Part shown: piece by piece, positions 1 through 5,542 of the stretch | How the letters are laid out: the number at the start of each line of letters is the position of its first letter | How positions within the stretch are numbered: the first letter of the stretch is position 1 | Assembly (NCBI GenBank): GCA_001556025.1 | Contig: LSIB01000189.1 | Location: 1 to 6,738 of the forward strand | Direction of reading: 5' to 3' | Origin: Rhizobiales bacterium CCH3-A5 | GTDB lineage: Bacteria; Pseudomonadota; Alphaproteobacteria; Rhizobiales; Beijerinckiaceae | DNA: 6,738 bases | The notes under the pieces: generated by a model | Seen by the model: only the letters and a program-made list of their open reading frames with translations | Databases searched by the model: none | Told to the model about the DNA's origin: nothing | Position numbers and translations under genes: made by a program

Positions 1-131
1 TCGTCATGCGTCAGCTGCCGGCATGGTTCGATCACTACAACCGGCTTCACCCGCATAAGGCGCTGGGATACCGTTCACCGCGAGAGTTCATCGCTGACCG
101 TTCAACCGCGGAGGACGTGTCCGGTCTTTGA
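1..131 (+). pseudogene. IS3-family transposase OrfB, C-terminal end only
   Basis: The open frame entering from the window edge reads about 43 codons and stops at TGA 129-131. It contains WFDHYNRLHPHKALGYRSP followed by REF, the conserved C-terminal end of IS3-family OrfB (rve-type DDE) transposases, where a HxALGYxSPxEF signature follows the catalytic glutamate region. The catalytic residues would lie upstream, outside the window, so it cannot be said whether the gene is complete. The sequence differs from the tail of the complete IS3 element at 527-1782 (RRHSALGYLSP), so this is a different IS. No terminal inverted repeat could be assigned in the 70 bases downstream. Confidence 0.8.
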
Positions 132-203
132 GGGGCAACAACACACCGCATGTTTGCTGGCTTGGTTGAGGTTTTCGGCGCCATGGAAGATTAAGGACAA
201 AGT

Positions 204-526
204 TCAATCGAAAATGCGCCCCAGAAATCCGCGCCGGCCACCATGCCCGCCTCCGCTATGGCCACCGCCGCCGTGACCGTTATCGCCGTGGCCACCGCGT
301 GAGTCCCAACTCTGCGGTACGTTCTGGGTAGGATAGGCCGCCGGATTGGGCTGCGGCGGCGACCTGCCCCACAGAGCGGTCGCGCCGGGCGGCTGAGCAG
401 AGTCGGCAGCTTGCCCGCTTGCGGCACGGTCCATGCCGAAGGGCGCATCCTGCTCCTTGACGCTTCGCTCGATGATCTTGTCGAGTTCGCCTCGGTCGAG
501 CCAAACGCCGCGGCATTTCGGGCAAT
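204..526 (-). pseudogene. Zinc-ribbon (TFIIB-type) protein, 5'-truncated by an IS
   Basis: The frame reads NCPKCRGVWLDRGELDKIIERS, the second half of the zf-TFIIB zinc-ribbon fold (CxxCxGxWLDxGEL) found in small bacterial proteins of unknown function. In this family an N-terminal CxxC, roughly 20 residues upstream, supplies the other two zinc ligands. Here it is absent because the frame runs into the IS end at 526/527. After the ribbon comes a proline- and alanine-rich linker, then a Gly/His-rich stretch (HGGGGHSGGGHGG), ending in RRGFLGRIFD. The ORF stays open from a GTG at 555-557 inside the IS, so a chimera with about ten IS-encoded residues at its N terminus is possible. With half the ribbon gone, zinc binding is doubtful. 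The missing 5' half is not on the far side of the IS. Function is unknown even for intact relatives. Confidence 0.8.
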
Positions 527-530
527 TGGA

Positions 531-550
531 GTTGACCCGTTTCCGTGGAC
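531..550 (+). repeat. IS3 terminal inverted repeat, left copy
   Basis: GTTGACCCGTTTCCGTGGAC matches the reverse complement of 1759-1778 at 18 of 20 positions. The match extends outward through TGGA to 527. It is the 3' end of the element relative to transposase transcription, which runs on the - strand. Confidence 0.85.
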
Positions 551-569
551 TGTTCACGACTTGGGTGGC

Positions 570-1418
570 TCAGGTCAGCTCATGATGCTTCCTTTCGTAT
601 TCGATCGGCGAGAGGTAGCCCAGCGCCGAATGGCGTCGTGACGGGTTGTAGAAGCCCTCGATGAAGTGGAAGACGGCCATCCGCGCCTCGGTGTGCGAGC
701 GGAACCTGTTTCGATCGAGCAGCTCGCATTCGAGCGTGGCGAAGAAGCTCTCGCACATCGCGTTGTCATAGGCGTCGCCCACCGACCCGGTCGACGGTCT
801 GACGCCGGCGTCCTTGCAGCGGCTGCCGAAAGCCAGCGAGGTGTATTGCGAGCCCTGATCGCTATGGTGGATGACGCTCTCGGGCTTGCGGGCGGCGAGC
901 GCCATGTCGAGCGCATCGAGCACCACGCGGGTCTTGAGGTTGGCCGAGAAAGCCCAGCCGACGATCCGGCGTGACCAGGCGTCCAGCACGACAGCCAGGA
1001 ACAGGAAGCCGGCGAGCGTGGGCACGAAGGTGATGTCCGCCACCCAAAGCTCGTTCGCCTTCGCGGCGAAGAAGTTGCGGCGGACGAGATCGTTAGCCGG
1101 GCGATGCTGGGGATCGCGCCGTGTCGTCGTGACGCTCCTGCGCCGGCTGGCGCCAACGAGCTCGGCCGCCTGCATCAGGCGGGCGACCCGCTTCTTGCCG
1201 ATGGCCATGCCTTCCGCCTTGAACTCGGCATGGACCCGAGGCGCGCCGTAGGTGCCGCGCGAACTCGCATGGATCGTGCGGATCTTCCGCGTGAGATCGA
1301 GGTCGGCGGCCGCCCTCAACGAGGCAGGCCTGCCGCGCCAGGCGTAGTAGCCGGACGCGGAGACCTTGAAGACGCGGGCCATGGCCTTGATCGGGAACAC
1401 GGCCTGGTGAGCGCTCAT
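570..1418 (-). CDS. IS3-family transposase OrfB (DDE catalytic subunit)
   Basis: This 282-residue protein is the catalytic half of the IS3 transposase. It normally acts as an OrfAB fusion that cuts and joins the IS ends. An N-terminal HTH_21-like region (residues about 45-90, with SRGTYGAPRVHAEF) precedes an rve-type integrase core. The acidic triad is visible: D128 in WVADITF, D187 in HHSDQGSQY and E223 in NAMCESFF. The last two are separated by 35 residues, giving the family D-D(35)E spacing. It ends in RRHSALGYLSPIEYE, the family C-terminal signature, so it looks full length. Its ATG overlaps the orfA stop (ATGA, 1415-1418), which allows translational coupling. A -1 frameshift is the usual IS3 mechanism, but I see no A6G-type slippery run just upstream. 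Residues HGRP-type changes or stops are not present in the core. Confidence 0.93.
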   Translation of the reverse strand: MSAHQAVFPIKAMARVFKVSASGYYAWRGRPASLRAAADLDLTRKIRTIHASSRGTYGAPRVHAEFKAEGMAIGKKRVARLMQAAELVGASRRRSVTTTRRDPQHRPANDLVRRNFFAAKANELWVADITFVPTLAGFLFLAVVLDAWSRRIVGWAFSANLKTRVVLDALDMALAARKPESVIHHSDQGSQYTSLAFGSRCKDAGVRPSTGSVGDAYDNAMCESFFATLECELLDRNRFRSHTEARMAVFHFIEGFYNPSRRHSALGYLSPIEYERKHHELT

Positions 1419-1729
1419 GAACCGGAAAACCCGCTCGGGTTCGCCTTGCTCTCGCGCGCAAACCAGGCCGCCGCCTTTGACAGGATGTCGCGCTCCTGAC
1501 GGAGGCGGTGGTTCTCGCGACGGAGCCTAATCAGCTCTTCCCGCTCGGCCGTCGTTGGGCCATCGGTACGCCTGCCGGCATCGCGCTCGGCCTGCTTCAC
1601 CCAGTTCGTGATGGATTGCGCTGTCGGCTCGAACTCGCGCGACAACTCCTCAGGCGTTCGTCCGGATCGGACCAACTCGACCAATTGCCGCCGGAACTCC
1701 GGCGGGTAGGCGCTTCGAAAACGCGGCAT
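1415..1729 (-). CDS. IS3-family transposase OrfA (DNA-binding subunit)
   Basis: This 104-residue protein carries a helix-turn-helix near the N terminus (residues about 5-50: YPPEFRRQLVELVRSG, then EELSREFEPTAQSITNWV), which in IS3 elements binds the terminal repeats. It is followed by a leucine-zipper-like heptad region (about 62-89: ELIRLRRENHRLRQERDIL) used for multimerisation of OrfA and OrfAB. The start ATG at 1727-1729 has GGAG six bases upstream on the - strand, inside the IS, which supports this start. The stop overlaps the orfB start. Alone, OrfA usually regulates transposition negatively; fused to OrfB it directs the transposase to the ends. Confidence 0.92.
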   Translation of the reverse strand: MPRFRSAYPPEFRRQLVELVRSGRTPEELSREFEPTAQSITNWVKQAERDAGRRTDGPTTAEREELIRLRRENHRLRQERDILSKAAAWFARESKANPSGFSGS

Positions 1730-1758
1730 GGGACACTCCAGAAAACAAATTCAAGGGT

Positions 1759-1778
1759 GTCCACGAAACCGGGTCAAC
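1759..1778 (-). repeat. IS3 terminal inverted repeat, right copy
   Basis: On the - strand this reads GTTGACCCGGTTTCGTGGAC, which matches the left end at 18 of 20 positions. The match extends out to 1782. It lies about 30 bases upstream of the orfA start, so it probably overlaps the element's own promoter. Confidence 0.85.
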
Positions 1779-1782
1779 TCCA

Positions 1783-2226
1783 ACTCCACTGGCGCGCTCC
1801 AGCGTCGTTGCAGGCCGGCACTTCGTTGCAGAGCACGGATTGCCGGCGGAACCGGCGGGCGTGCGTGCCGGGCGCCGCGCGATCATCACTGAAGCGGCGC
1901 GCCCGGACTTGGGCATGCTGATCAGCCCGGCTTCGGATTTTTGGACCTTGTCAGAATGCCGCGACATGATCTTTCATGTTGAGGAACACCGCTTTACCCT
2001 CATCGAGATTGGCAACATGCTCCAAAACTGTGGATTGGAGTTTCTGGGCCTTTCACTCGCCCACCCGCTCGACCGCGCTCGCTTTGAAGCTGAGCACCCC
2101 GATAAAGCAGATATTCGCTCACCTGCAGCGTGGCATGCCTTTGAGTTCCATTACCCGAACACATTCGGGGATACTTATCGGATCTGGGCCAAGCGCGCCG
2201 ACAACGCGCAGAACGTCTCTCCATGA
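1783..2226 (+). pseudogene. SAM-dependent methyltransferase, C-terminal remnant
   Basis: From the IS end, one frame is open without interruption to TGA 2224-2226 (about 147 codons). Key stretches are VVAGRHFVAEHG, SDFWTLSECRDMIFHVEEHR, FTLIEIGNMLQNCGLEFLG, a WHAFEF motif, and PNTFGDTYRIWAKRA near the end. This pattern (DFYSTSxCRDLLFHVxEHRFTL ... GLxFLGF ... WHxFExxxPxTFxxMYxFW) is how I remember the C-terminal region of class I methyltransferases that often follow TPR repeats. The SAM-binding Rossmann part (GxGxG) lies upstream in relatives and is absent here because the IS end cuts it off. A TTG at 1840 could act as a start, but the homology-like sequence begins before it. No catalytic function is expected. 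Confidence 0.7.
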
Positions 2227-2243
2227 ACGCGGCATGATTGCCG

Positions 2244-2434
2244 TGAACAGGAGCGGATATACGCCTCCAGGATCTCTGCGAGGCTGGAGCACAACTTGGA
2301 TGTGTTCCGGAATCCATTCTCCTTGATGATCTTGCAATCTTCCAGATACGCAGTGAACATCATCTGCATCAGCAGCACTTGGGCGGCCTCGCCGACGAAA
2401 TCGTCGCGCATATTGCGAAACGCGTCCAGAAGGT
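2244..2434 (-). pseudogene. Unidentified protein remnant (YLED-containing helix region)
   Basis: One - strand frame reads NLLDAFRNMRDDFVGEAAQV, then LLMQMMFTAYLEDCKIIKE, then NGFRNTSKLCSSLAEILEAY. It looks like real amphipathic-helical protein rather than a shadow frame. It has no homologous gene in the other frames and sits exactly between the methyltransferase stop (2226) and the start of IS copy A (about 2432). The upstream end is cut by the IS. The downstream end is unclear, since the frame runs on into the methyltransferase strand with poor composition. The hydrophobic helix ending YLED-x-x-II resembles the F/YLEDRGII helix near the N terminus of type I and type IIG adenine methyltransferases, but this is only a pattern resemblance. 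It could equally be part of another family. Confidence 0.35.
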
Positions 2435-3423
2435 TCGGCCGAAAAGTCGGGGACGCTGTTCGGCTATGTGGATCTGGAGAGCCGGATCCTGGAGAAACAT
2501 TCGCAGCGAAAGATCCGGGCGATCGTGAACGAAGCCCTGGCCGTGCTCGACGGCAACTTCGGCGAGCTTCATTCCGAGATCGGTCGCCCTTCGATCCCGC
2601 CAGAGCGCCTCCTGCGGACTATACTGCTGCAGATCTTCTACTCGTTGCGATCGGAGCGGCTCCTGGTGCAGCGGCTAGATTTCGACCTGTCGTTCCGATG
2701 GTTCGTCGGGCTGGGCATCGACGATCGGGTCTGGGACGCCCCGAGCTTCTCGAAGAACCGCGATCACCTGCTCGATGGTGACGTTGCGGTGCGCTTCCTC
2801 GCCGCCACCCTCGACCGGCCGAAGGTGAAGCGCCTGGTCTCCACCGAGCACTTCTCCGTCGACGGGACGCTGATCGAGGCCTGGGCTTCGATGAAGAGTT
2901 TCCGCCGCCGCACCGACGACAGCTCGGGCGGGCATCCCGCCGACGGCGGTTTCCTCCGGCAAACAGCCCGACGGTCGCAGTGGCAGGTTGATTTTCACGG
3001 TGAGAAGCGCTCGAACGCGACGCACGCCTCGACCACCGATTCCGACGCCATGCTCTGTCGCAAGAGCCCTGGCGCCGGCGCAAGGCTCTGCTACATGCAC
3101 GTCCTGATGGAGAACCGCAACGGCCTCGTCGCCGATGTCGAAGCCACCCGGGCCTCTCGCCATGCCGAGCGCATGGCGGCGGTGAGAGGGTCAAGGGCGT
3201 CACCTCGGCGTCGGGCACGCGGCGCGCGACGGTCGGGGCCGATCCCGGCTACGCGCTCAGCATCAGGGTTCGAAAACGCATCGAGGAGGTCTTCGGTTGG
3301 GTCAAGGCTGCGGCCGGGCATAGGAAGACTGAGTTCAGAGGGCTCCCGAAGGTGCGCTTCGCCTTTACCTTCGCGGTGGCCGCCTACAACCTCGTTCGAT
3401 TTCCCAAGCTCCTCGCAGAATGA
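2432..3423 (+). pseudogene. IS5/IS1182-like transposase, decayed copy A
   Basis: The reading begins without its first two codons (G, then W-like S, AEKSGTLFGYVDLESRI), compared with copy B at 4352. It contains the DUF772-type N-terminal domain (GRPSIPPERLLRTILLQIFY, SERLLVQRLDFDLSFRWFVG, SFSKNRDHLL). The start of the DDE domain follows (STEHFSVDGTLIEAWASMKSF, then VDFHGEKRSNATHASTTDSDA), with the first catalytic Asp in SVDGT. At about 3183 one base appears lost: the frame moves from MAAV to ERVKGVTSASGTRRATVGAD, ending at TGA 3421-3423. At about 3243 a further in-frame deletion seems to join GAD, normally GADKGYD, to PGYALSIRVRKRIEEVFGW. Some tens of residues after the second Asp are therefore missing. 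The C-terminal end (VRFAFTFAVAAYNLVRFPKLLAE) is intact. It is a dead transposase. Confidence 0.85.
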
Positions 3424-3647
3424 ACCACGGGAACAGGGAAGGCGCAAAAGCCCTCGGTTCGGACGGTACAAACCAGTCACATACCCGACCGACCCTGCGA
3501 CCCAAGCCGCCGATGCCGAAGCCCACCCCGTCAAACAGGGGGCGTATTTCATCACCCTGCTAAGCACGGCTTCGCGCGGCGCCATAAGCAACATGGACAA
3601 ATGCAAGACGAGGATTATATCTCTGGCAGGATCGCTGGAGAACGCTG
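3424..3647. other. Intergenic stretch after IS copy A
   Basis: These 224 bases separate the decayed transposase from the exported-protein gene. They probably include the 3' end of the IS, but no terminal repeat could be matched with confidence, because the partner end of copy A is lost and copy B lacks its 3' end. No coding frame with recognisable features was found. The frame that continues from copy A's original reading frame passes through without homology. Confidence 0.5.
3637..3640 (+). promoter_or_regulatory. Ribosome binding site of the exported-protein gene
   Basis: GGAG lies seven bases before ATG 3648. It supports this start, as does the complete signal peptide that follows it. Confidence 0.6.
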
Positions 3648-4151
3648 ATGACGACGCGTCGAAACCTCATTTCGCTCGGATTGACCGGCGCAGCGCTGAC
3701 GCTCTCACCGGCCCTCGTCGCAGCCGCCCTCGCCCAGGCCCGCACCATCGGCGCGATCCGGGTCGATACCTCGCGCATCGCCAGGCAGGGCTGGGGCGAG
3801 AACGCCGAACGCATCCGCATTGCGATGGAACGCCAACTCGCCGAGACGCTGGGCCCGCTCTATCAGCGCGGCAAGGGTGCAACGTTGCATGTCCTCGTCA
3901 AGGGTGTCTGGCTTTCGAGCTTCGCCGGCGGCAGCGGCAGGTCGACGGGCGGTGGTGGCAGCAACGACAATTTCGATAGCGAGATCACGGTATTCGGCTC
4001 GCGCGGCGAGGTGCTGCAGACATTTCCGATCCTCTCGGTGGTCGATTCCGGCTCCGGCGGCGCCTGGTACCGGCCGGACGTAGACCAGCGCCGCGTCGCC
4101 GCGTTGATCGAGAACAACTCGCTCTGGATCAAGCGCTATCTCGGCGGGTGA
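3648..4151 (+). CDS. Exported protein of unknown function, Tat-like signal
   Basis: This is a 167-residue protein that I do not recognise as a named family. Residues 1-31 form a clear signal peptide. TTRRNLISL carries a twin-arginine motif, followed by a hydrophobic Ala/Leu core and an AxA-type site around ALAQA (residues 27-31), so export by Tat or Sec is likely. There is no lipobox cysteine; in fact the protein has no cysteine. The mature part has an ordered region (IRVDTSRIARQGWGENAERI to about residue 90) ending in a beta-rich segment (THVLVKGVWL-like). Next come a Gly/Ser-rich loop (about 93-107) and a C-terminal region with SEITVFGSRGEVLQTFPI and ENNSLWIKRYLGG. ATG 3648 has GGAG seven bases upstream. 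Its codon use is ordinary for this window. It lies alone between two copies of an IS5/IS1182-like element. Confidence 0.85.
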   Translation: MTTRRNLISLGLTGAALTLSPALVAAALAQARTIGAIRVDTSRIARQGWGENAERIRIAMERQLAETLGPLYQRGKGATLHVLVKGVWLSSFAGGSGRSTGGGGSNDNFDSEITVFGSRGEVLQTFPILSVVDSGSGGAWYRPDVDQRRVAALIENNSLWIKRYLGG

Positions 4152-4160
4152 GGCACAGCC

Positions 4161-4285
4161 TCACTCGATCAGTACGATCGGCTCGTCGTTGACCCGGTCA
4201 AGCGCCAGCGCCGTTCGGACATTGCGGACGTTGGGCAGTCCGTCAGTTCGCTGACGAAATCCTAGAACGCCTTTAGCAGGGCGAT
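4161..4285 (-). pseudogene. Possible Lrp/AsnC-type regulator, decayed C-terminal fragment
   Basis: On the - strand the last frame reads DGLPNVRNVRTALALDRVNDEPIVLIE, then TGA at 4161-4163. This resembles the C-terminal end of Lrp/AsnC regulators (F-V-x-x-L-x-x-LPGVxxVxT-x-x-x-LxxVK), where the ACT-like ligand and dimer domain finishes. Just upstream the matching continuation DFVSELT is in another frame (shift near 4240-4250). A TAG interrupts LLKAF before DFV at about 4261-4263. The fragment is therefore broken at least twice and has no DNA-binding domain here. It is convergent with the exported-protein gene, ten bases after its stop. The assignment rests on a short motif and could be wrong. 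Confidence 0.45.
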
Positions 4286-4318
4286 GGAAAATGCCCTTCC
4301 TTCCGAAGCTTTGCGTGA

Positions 4319-4344
4319 TTCCGTCATTCTGGGGGATGACGGAG
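4319..4344. repeat. Stem-loop before IS copy B
   Basis: CCGTCAT (4321-4327) and ATGACGG (4336-4342) are perfect inverted arms around an eight-base loop. The next outward pair (T-A) also matches, followed by a T-G wobble. It ends nine bases before the copy B start codon. It may belong to the IS end or leader. No T-run follows, so it is not a convincing terminator. Confidence 0.5.
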
Positions 4345-4351
4345 TGGTTTG

Positions 4352-4699
4352 ATGCGCGGTTGGGCCAAAAAGTCGAGGACGCTATTCAGCTATGTGGATC
4401 TGGAGAGCCGGATCCCGGAGAACCGCCCGCAGCGAACGATTTGGGCGATCGTGAACGAGGCCCTTGTCGTGCTCGACGGCAACTTCTGCGAGCTTTATTC
4501 CAAGATCGGTCGCCCTTCGATCCCGCCAGAGGGCCTCTTGCGGGCGATGCTGCTGCAGATCTTCTACGCGTGGCGATCGGAGCGGCTCCTGGTGGAGCGG
4601 CTGGATTTCAACCTGTCGTTCCTAGGGTTCGTCGGGCTGGGCATCGACGATTGGGTCTGGGACGCCATGACCTTCTCGAAGAACCGCGACTGCCTGCTC
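4352..4699 (+). pseudogene. IS5/IS1182-like transposase, N-terminal fragment copy B
   Basis: ATG 4352 begins MRGWAKKSRTLFSYVDLESR. The frame matches copy A closely through the DUF772-type domain (GRPSIPPEGLLRAMLLQIFY, SERLLVERLDFNLSFLGFVG, FSKNRDCLL). The two copies are clearly related at the nucleotide level over about 265 bases but not identical. Homology stops at about 4699, where an IS3 element in the opposite orientation begins, so all catalytic residues are absent. A long open frame continues to 5242 by chance through the antisense of that IS3 element and should not be taken as a real 297-residue protein. Copy B keeps the start codon and upstream leader that copy A has lost. Confidence 0.85.
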
Positions 4700-4702
4700 C
4701 AT

Positions 4703-5170
4703 GCCGATGGCGTAGCCGGCGACCTTTCGCGACCAGGCATCGAAGGTGACGGCGACATAGGTGATGTCGGCCACCCAGAGCTGGTTTGGCCCGTCCCGGA
4801 TCATGTTCTTCGCCAGGCTCGGGAAGATCGGCAGGTCGTGATCGCCATCGGTGGTGGCGACATAGCGCCGACGCCGAAGCGGCTTAAGACCATGCTCGCG
4901 CATCAGGCGTCGGATTTTGTTATGATTGACGACAAAGCCGCGGTGCCGCAGCGCTGCCTGCATCCGGCGGTAGCCATATGCCTCGAATCTGTCGGAGATC
5001 GCCGCCATCGTCTCGACGAGCGCCGTGTCGTCGATGCTGGTGGCCGGCTTGTCGTAATAGGTCGAGCGCGCGATCCCCATCAGCCGACATCCTTCTGCGA
5101 CGGAGATGCCGCGGGGCCGGTGACGACGGATGTAGTCACGCTTCTCAGCCTTGGTCCGTGCTTCAGAGCC
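4703..5170 (-). pseudogene. IS3-family transposase OrfB, 3'-truncated
   Basis: The OrfB frame is open from 5170, inside orfA, and has its own ATG at 5080. It reads KRDYIRRHRPRGISVAEGCR, LMGIARSTYYD, then an HTH_21-like segment (RFEAYGYRRMQAALRHRG, VNHNKIRRLMREHGL) and LWVADITY with the first catalytic Asp (residue 105 from the ATG). After that, DITYVAV runs straight into TFDAWSRKVAGYAIG. Relatives have roughly ten more residues (AGF-x-YLAV-like) between these, so a small in-frame deletion near 4752 is likely. Homology ends at GYAIG (about 4703), where IS copy B begins. The second Asp and the Glu are missing, so this is not a working transposase. Confidence 0.82.
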
Positions 5171-5430
5171 CCCTTTAGGAACTCGATTTCCAGAGCCTGC
5201 CTGCCGACGAGCCGTTCGAGCGCGGCGATGCGCGCTTGGTAGGATTCGATCGTATCGGCGGCGACTGCCTCGTCGTCGAAGGCGCCAGCCTCGAACTTCT
5301 GAATCCAGATCCGGACCAGGTTGCGTGACAGGTCGTGCCGGCGGGCAAAGCTATGGAGCGCCTCGCCAGCGAGGTAATCCTGCGCCACCTGGCGCTTGAA
5401 CTCGATGCTGTGGGTGCGGTGTCGGGCCAT
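5080..5430 (-). CDS. IS3-family transposase OrfA, intact but orphaned
   Basis: This 116-residue protein has an N-terminal helix-turn-helix (SIEFKRQVAQDYLAGEALHS, FARRHDLSRNLVRIWIQKFE, residues about 8-47) and a coiled-coil region (about 62-88: SYQARIAALERLVGRQALEI, EFLK), the standard OrfA layout. Its stop overlaps the downstream OrfB ATG (TGATG, 5078-5082). Residues 85-87 are encoded by CTA AAG GGG, which contains an in-frame A AAG GGG slippery heptamer. The tail after that point (HGPRLRSVTT onward) is the non-shifted extension. OrfA might still be made and could bind ends of related elements, but its partner is truncated. Confidence 0.85.
   Translation of the reverse strand: MARHRTHSIEFKRQVAQDYLAGEALHSFARRHDLSRNLVRIWIQKFEAGAFDDEAVAADTIESYQARIAALERLVGRQALEIEFLKGALKHGPRLRSVTTSVVTGPAASPSQKDVG
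5170..5176 (-). promoter_or_regulatory. Probable -1 ribosomal frameshift site (A AAG GGG)
   Basis: On the - strand the orfA codons CTA AAG GGG form an X XXY YYZ slippery heptamer. After a -1 slip the next codon is GGC at 5170, and the new frame is open for 30 codons to the OrfB ATG and beyond, encoding KRDYIRRHRPRGISVAEGCR. That sequence fits the N-terminal end of IS3 OrfB. This is the usual IS3 route to an OrfAB fusion. Confidence 0.55.
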
Positions 5431-5441
5431 GGGCCTTCATC

Positions 5442-5464
5442 TTTCGAAAGCCCGGATTTCCGGT
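5442..5464. repeat. Two adjacent short palindromes upstream of orfA
   Basis: CTTTCGAAAG (5442-5451) is a perfect 10-bp palindrome. CCGGA-TT-TCCGG (5453-5464) follows immediately. Both lie 12-34 bases upstream of the orfA start on the - strand, within the presumed IS leader. They could be protein-binding sites or only features of the IS end. Confidence 0.4.
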
Positions 5465-5542
5465 CGACTGCTCACTGTCACGCAGTCCGCCTCAGCGGGC
5501 GCACTCCATTTCGGCTTGCAAATATTGGGCGCCGTGTGACAT

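Larger units (their letters stand above)
527..1782 (-). mobile_element. Complete IS3-family insertion sequence (about 1.26 kb)
   Basis: The element is bounded by inverted ends starting TGGAGTTGACCCG, followed after small mismatches by CGTGGAC. The left end is at 527-550 and the right end, reverse complemented, at 1759-1782. Two of about 24 positions differ. Between them are orfA and orfB on the - strand, overlapping by ATGA, the standard IS3 layout and size. Both frames are open and the catalytic triad is present, so it may be active. The three bases outside the ends are AAT (left) and ACT (right), so no perfect 3-bp target duplication is seen. The repeat could start one base further out. The flanking genes (zinc ribbon on the left, methyltransferase on the right) are each truncated at the element and are unrelated to each other. 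This suggests that a rearrangement or adjacent deletion followed insertion. Confidence 0.85.
4702..5480 (-). mobile_element. Truncated IS3-family element, second type
   Basis: This element contains an intact orfA and the first part of orfB on the - strand. The left (3') side is lost at the junction with copy B near 4700, so one terminal repeat is missing. The right end is approximate: it must lie upstream of orfA (beyond 5430), but no partner repeat is available to fix it. The proteins differ from those of the complete IS3 element at 527-1782, so this is a separate IS. Confidence 0.75.

Noticed and set aside
1..131. The left-edge IS3 tail as the missing 3' part of the truncated IS3 element at 4702-5480
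   Set aside because: The tail HPHKALGYRSP belongs to a different IS3 type from what I would expect for that OrfB, and nothing in the window links them.
524..1785. Target-site duplication around the complete IS3 element
   Set aside because: Flanking triplets are AAT and ACT. One mismatch in three bases is not evidence, and shifting the boundary by one base does not improve it.
2468..3979. Single 503-codon open frame on the + strand
   Set aside because: Only the part to about 3183 is transposase. After the frameshift the true continuation is in another frame ending at 3423, and the rest of this frame overlaps the exported-protein gene out of phase.
3424..4350. Matching terminal repeats of the IS5/IS1182-like element, comparing the sequence after copy A with that before copy B
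   Set aside because: There is a loose likeness (GCTTTTGCGCCTTCC versus GCTTTGCGTGATTCC) but not enough to define ends.
4349..5242. Single 297-codon open frame on the + strand
   Set aside because: Only the part to about 4699 matches the IS5/IS1182-like transposase. The remainder is antisense to the truncated IS3 OrfB.
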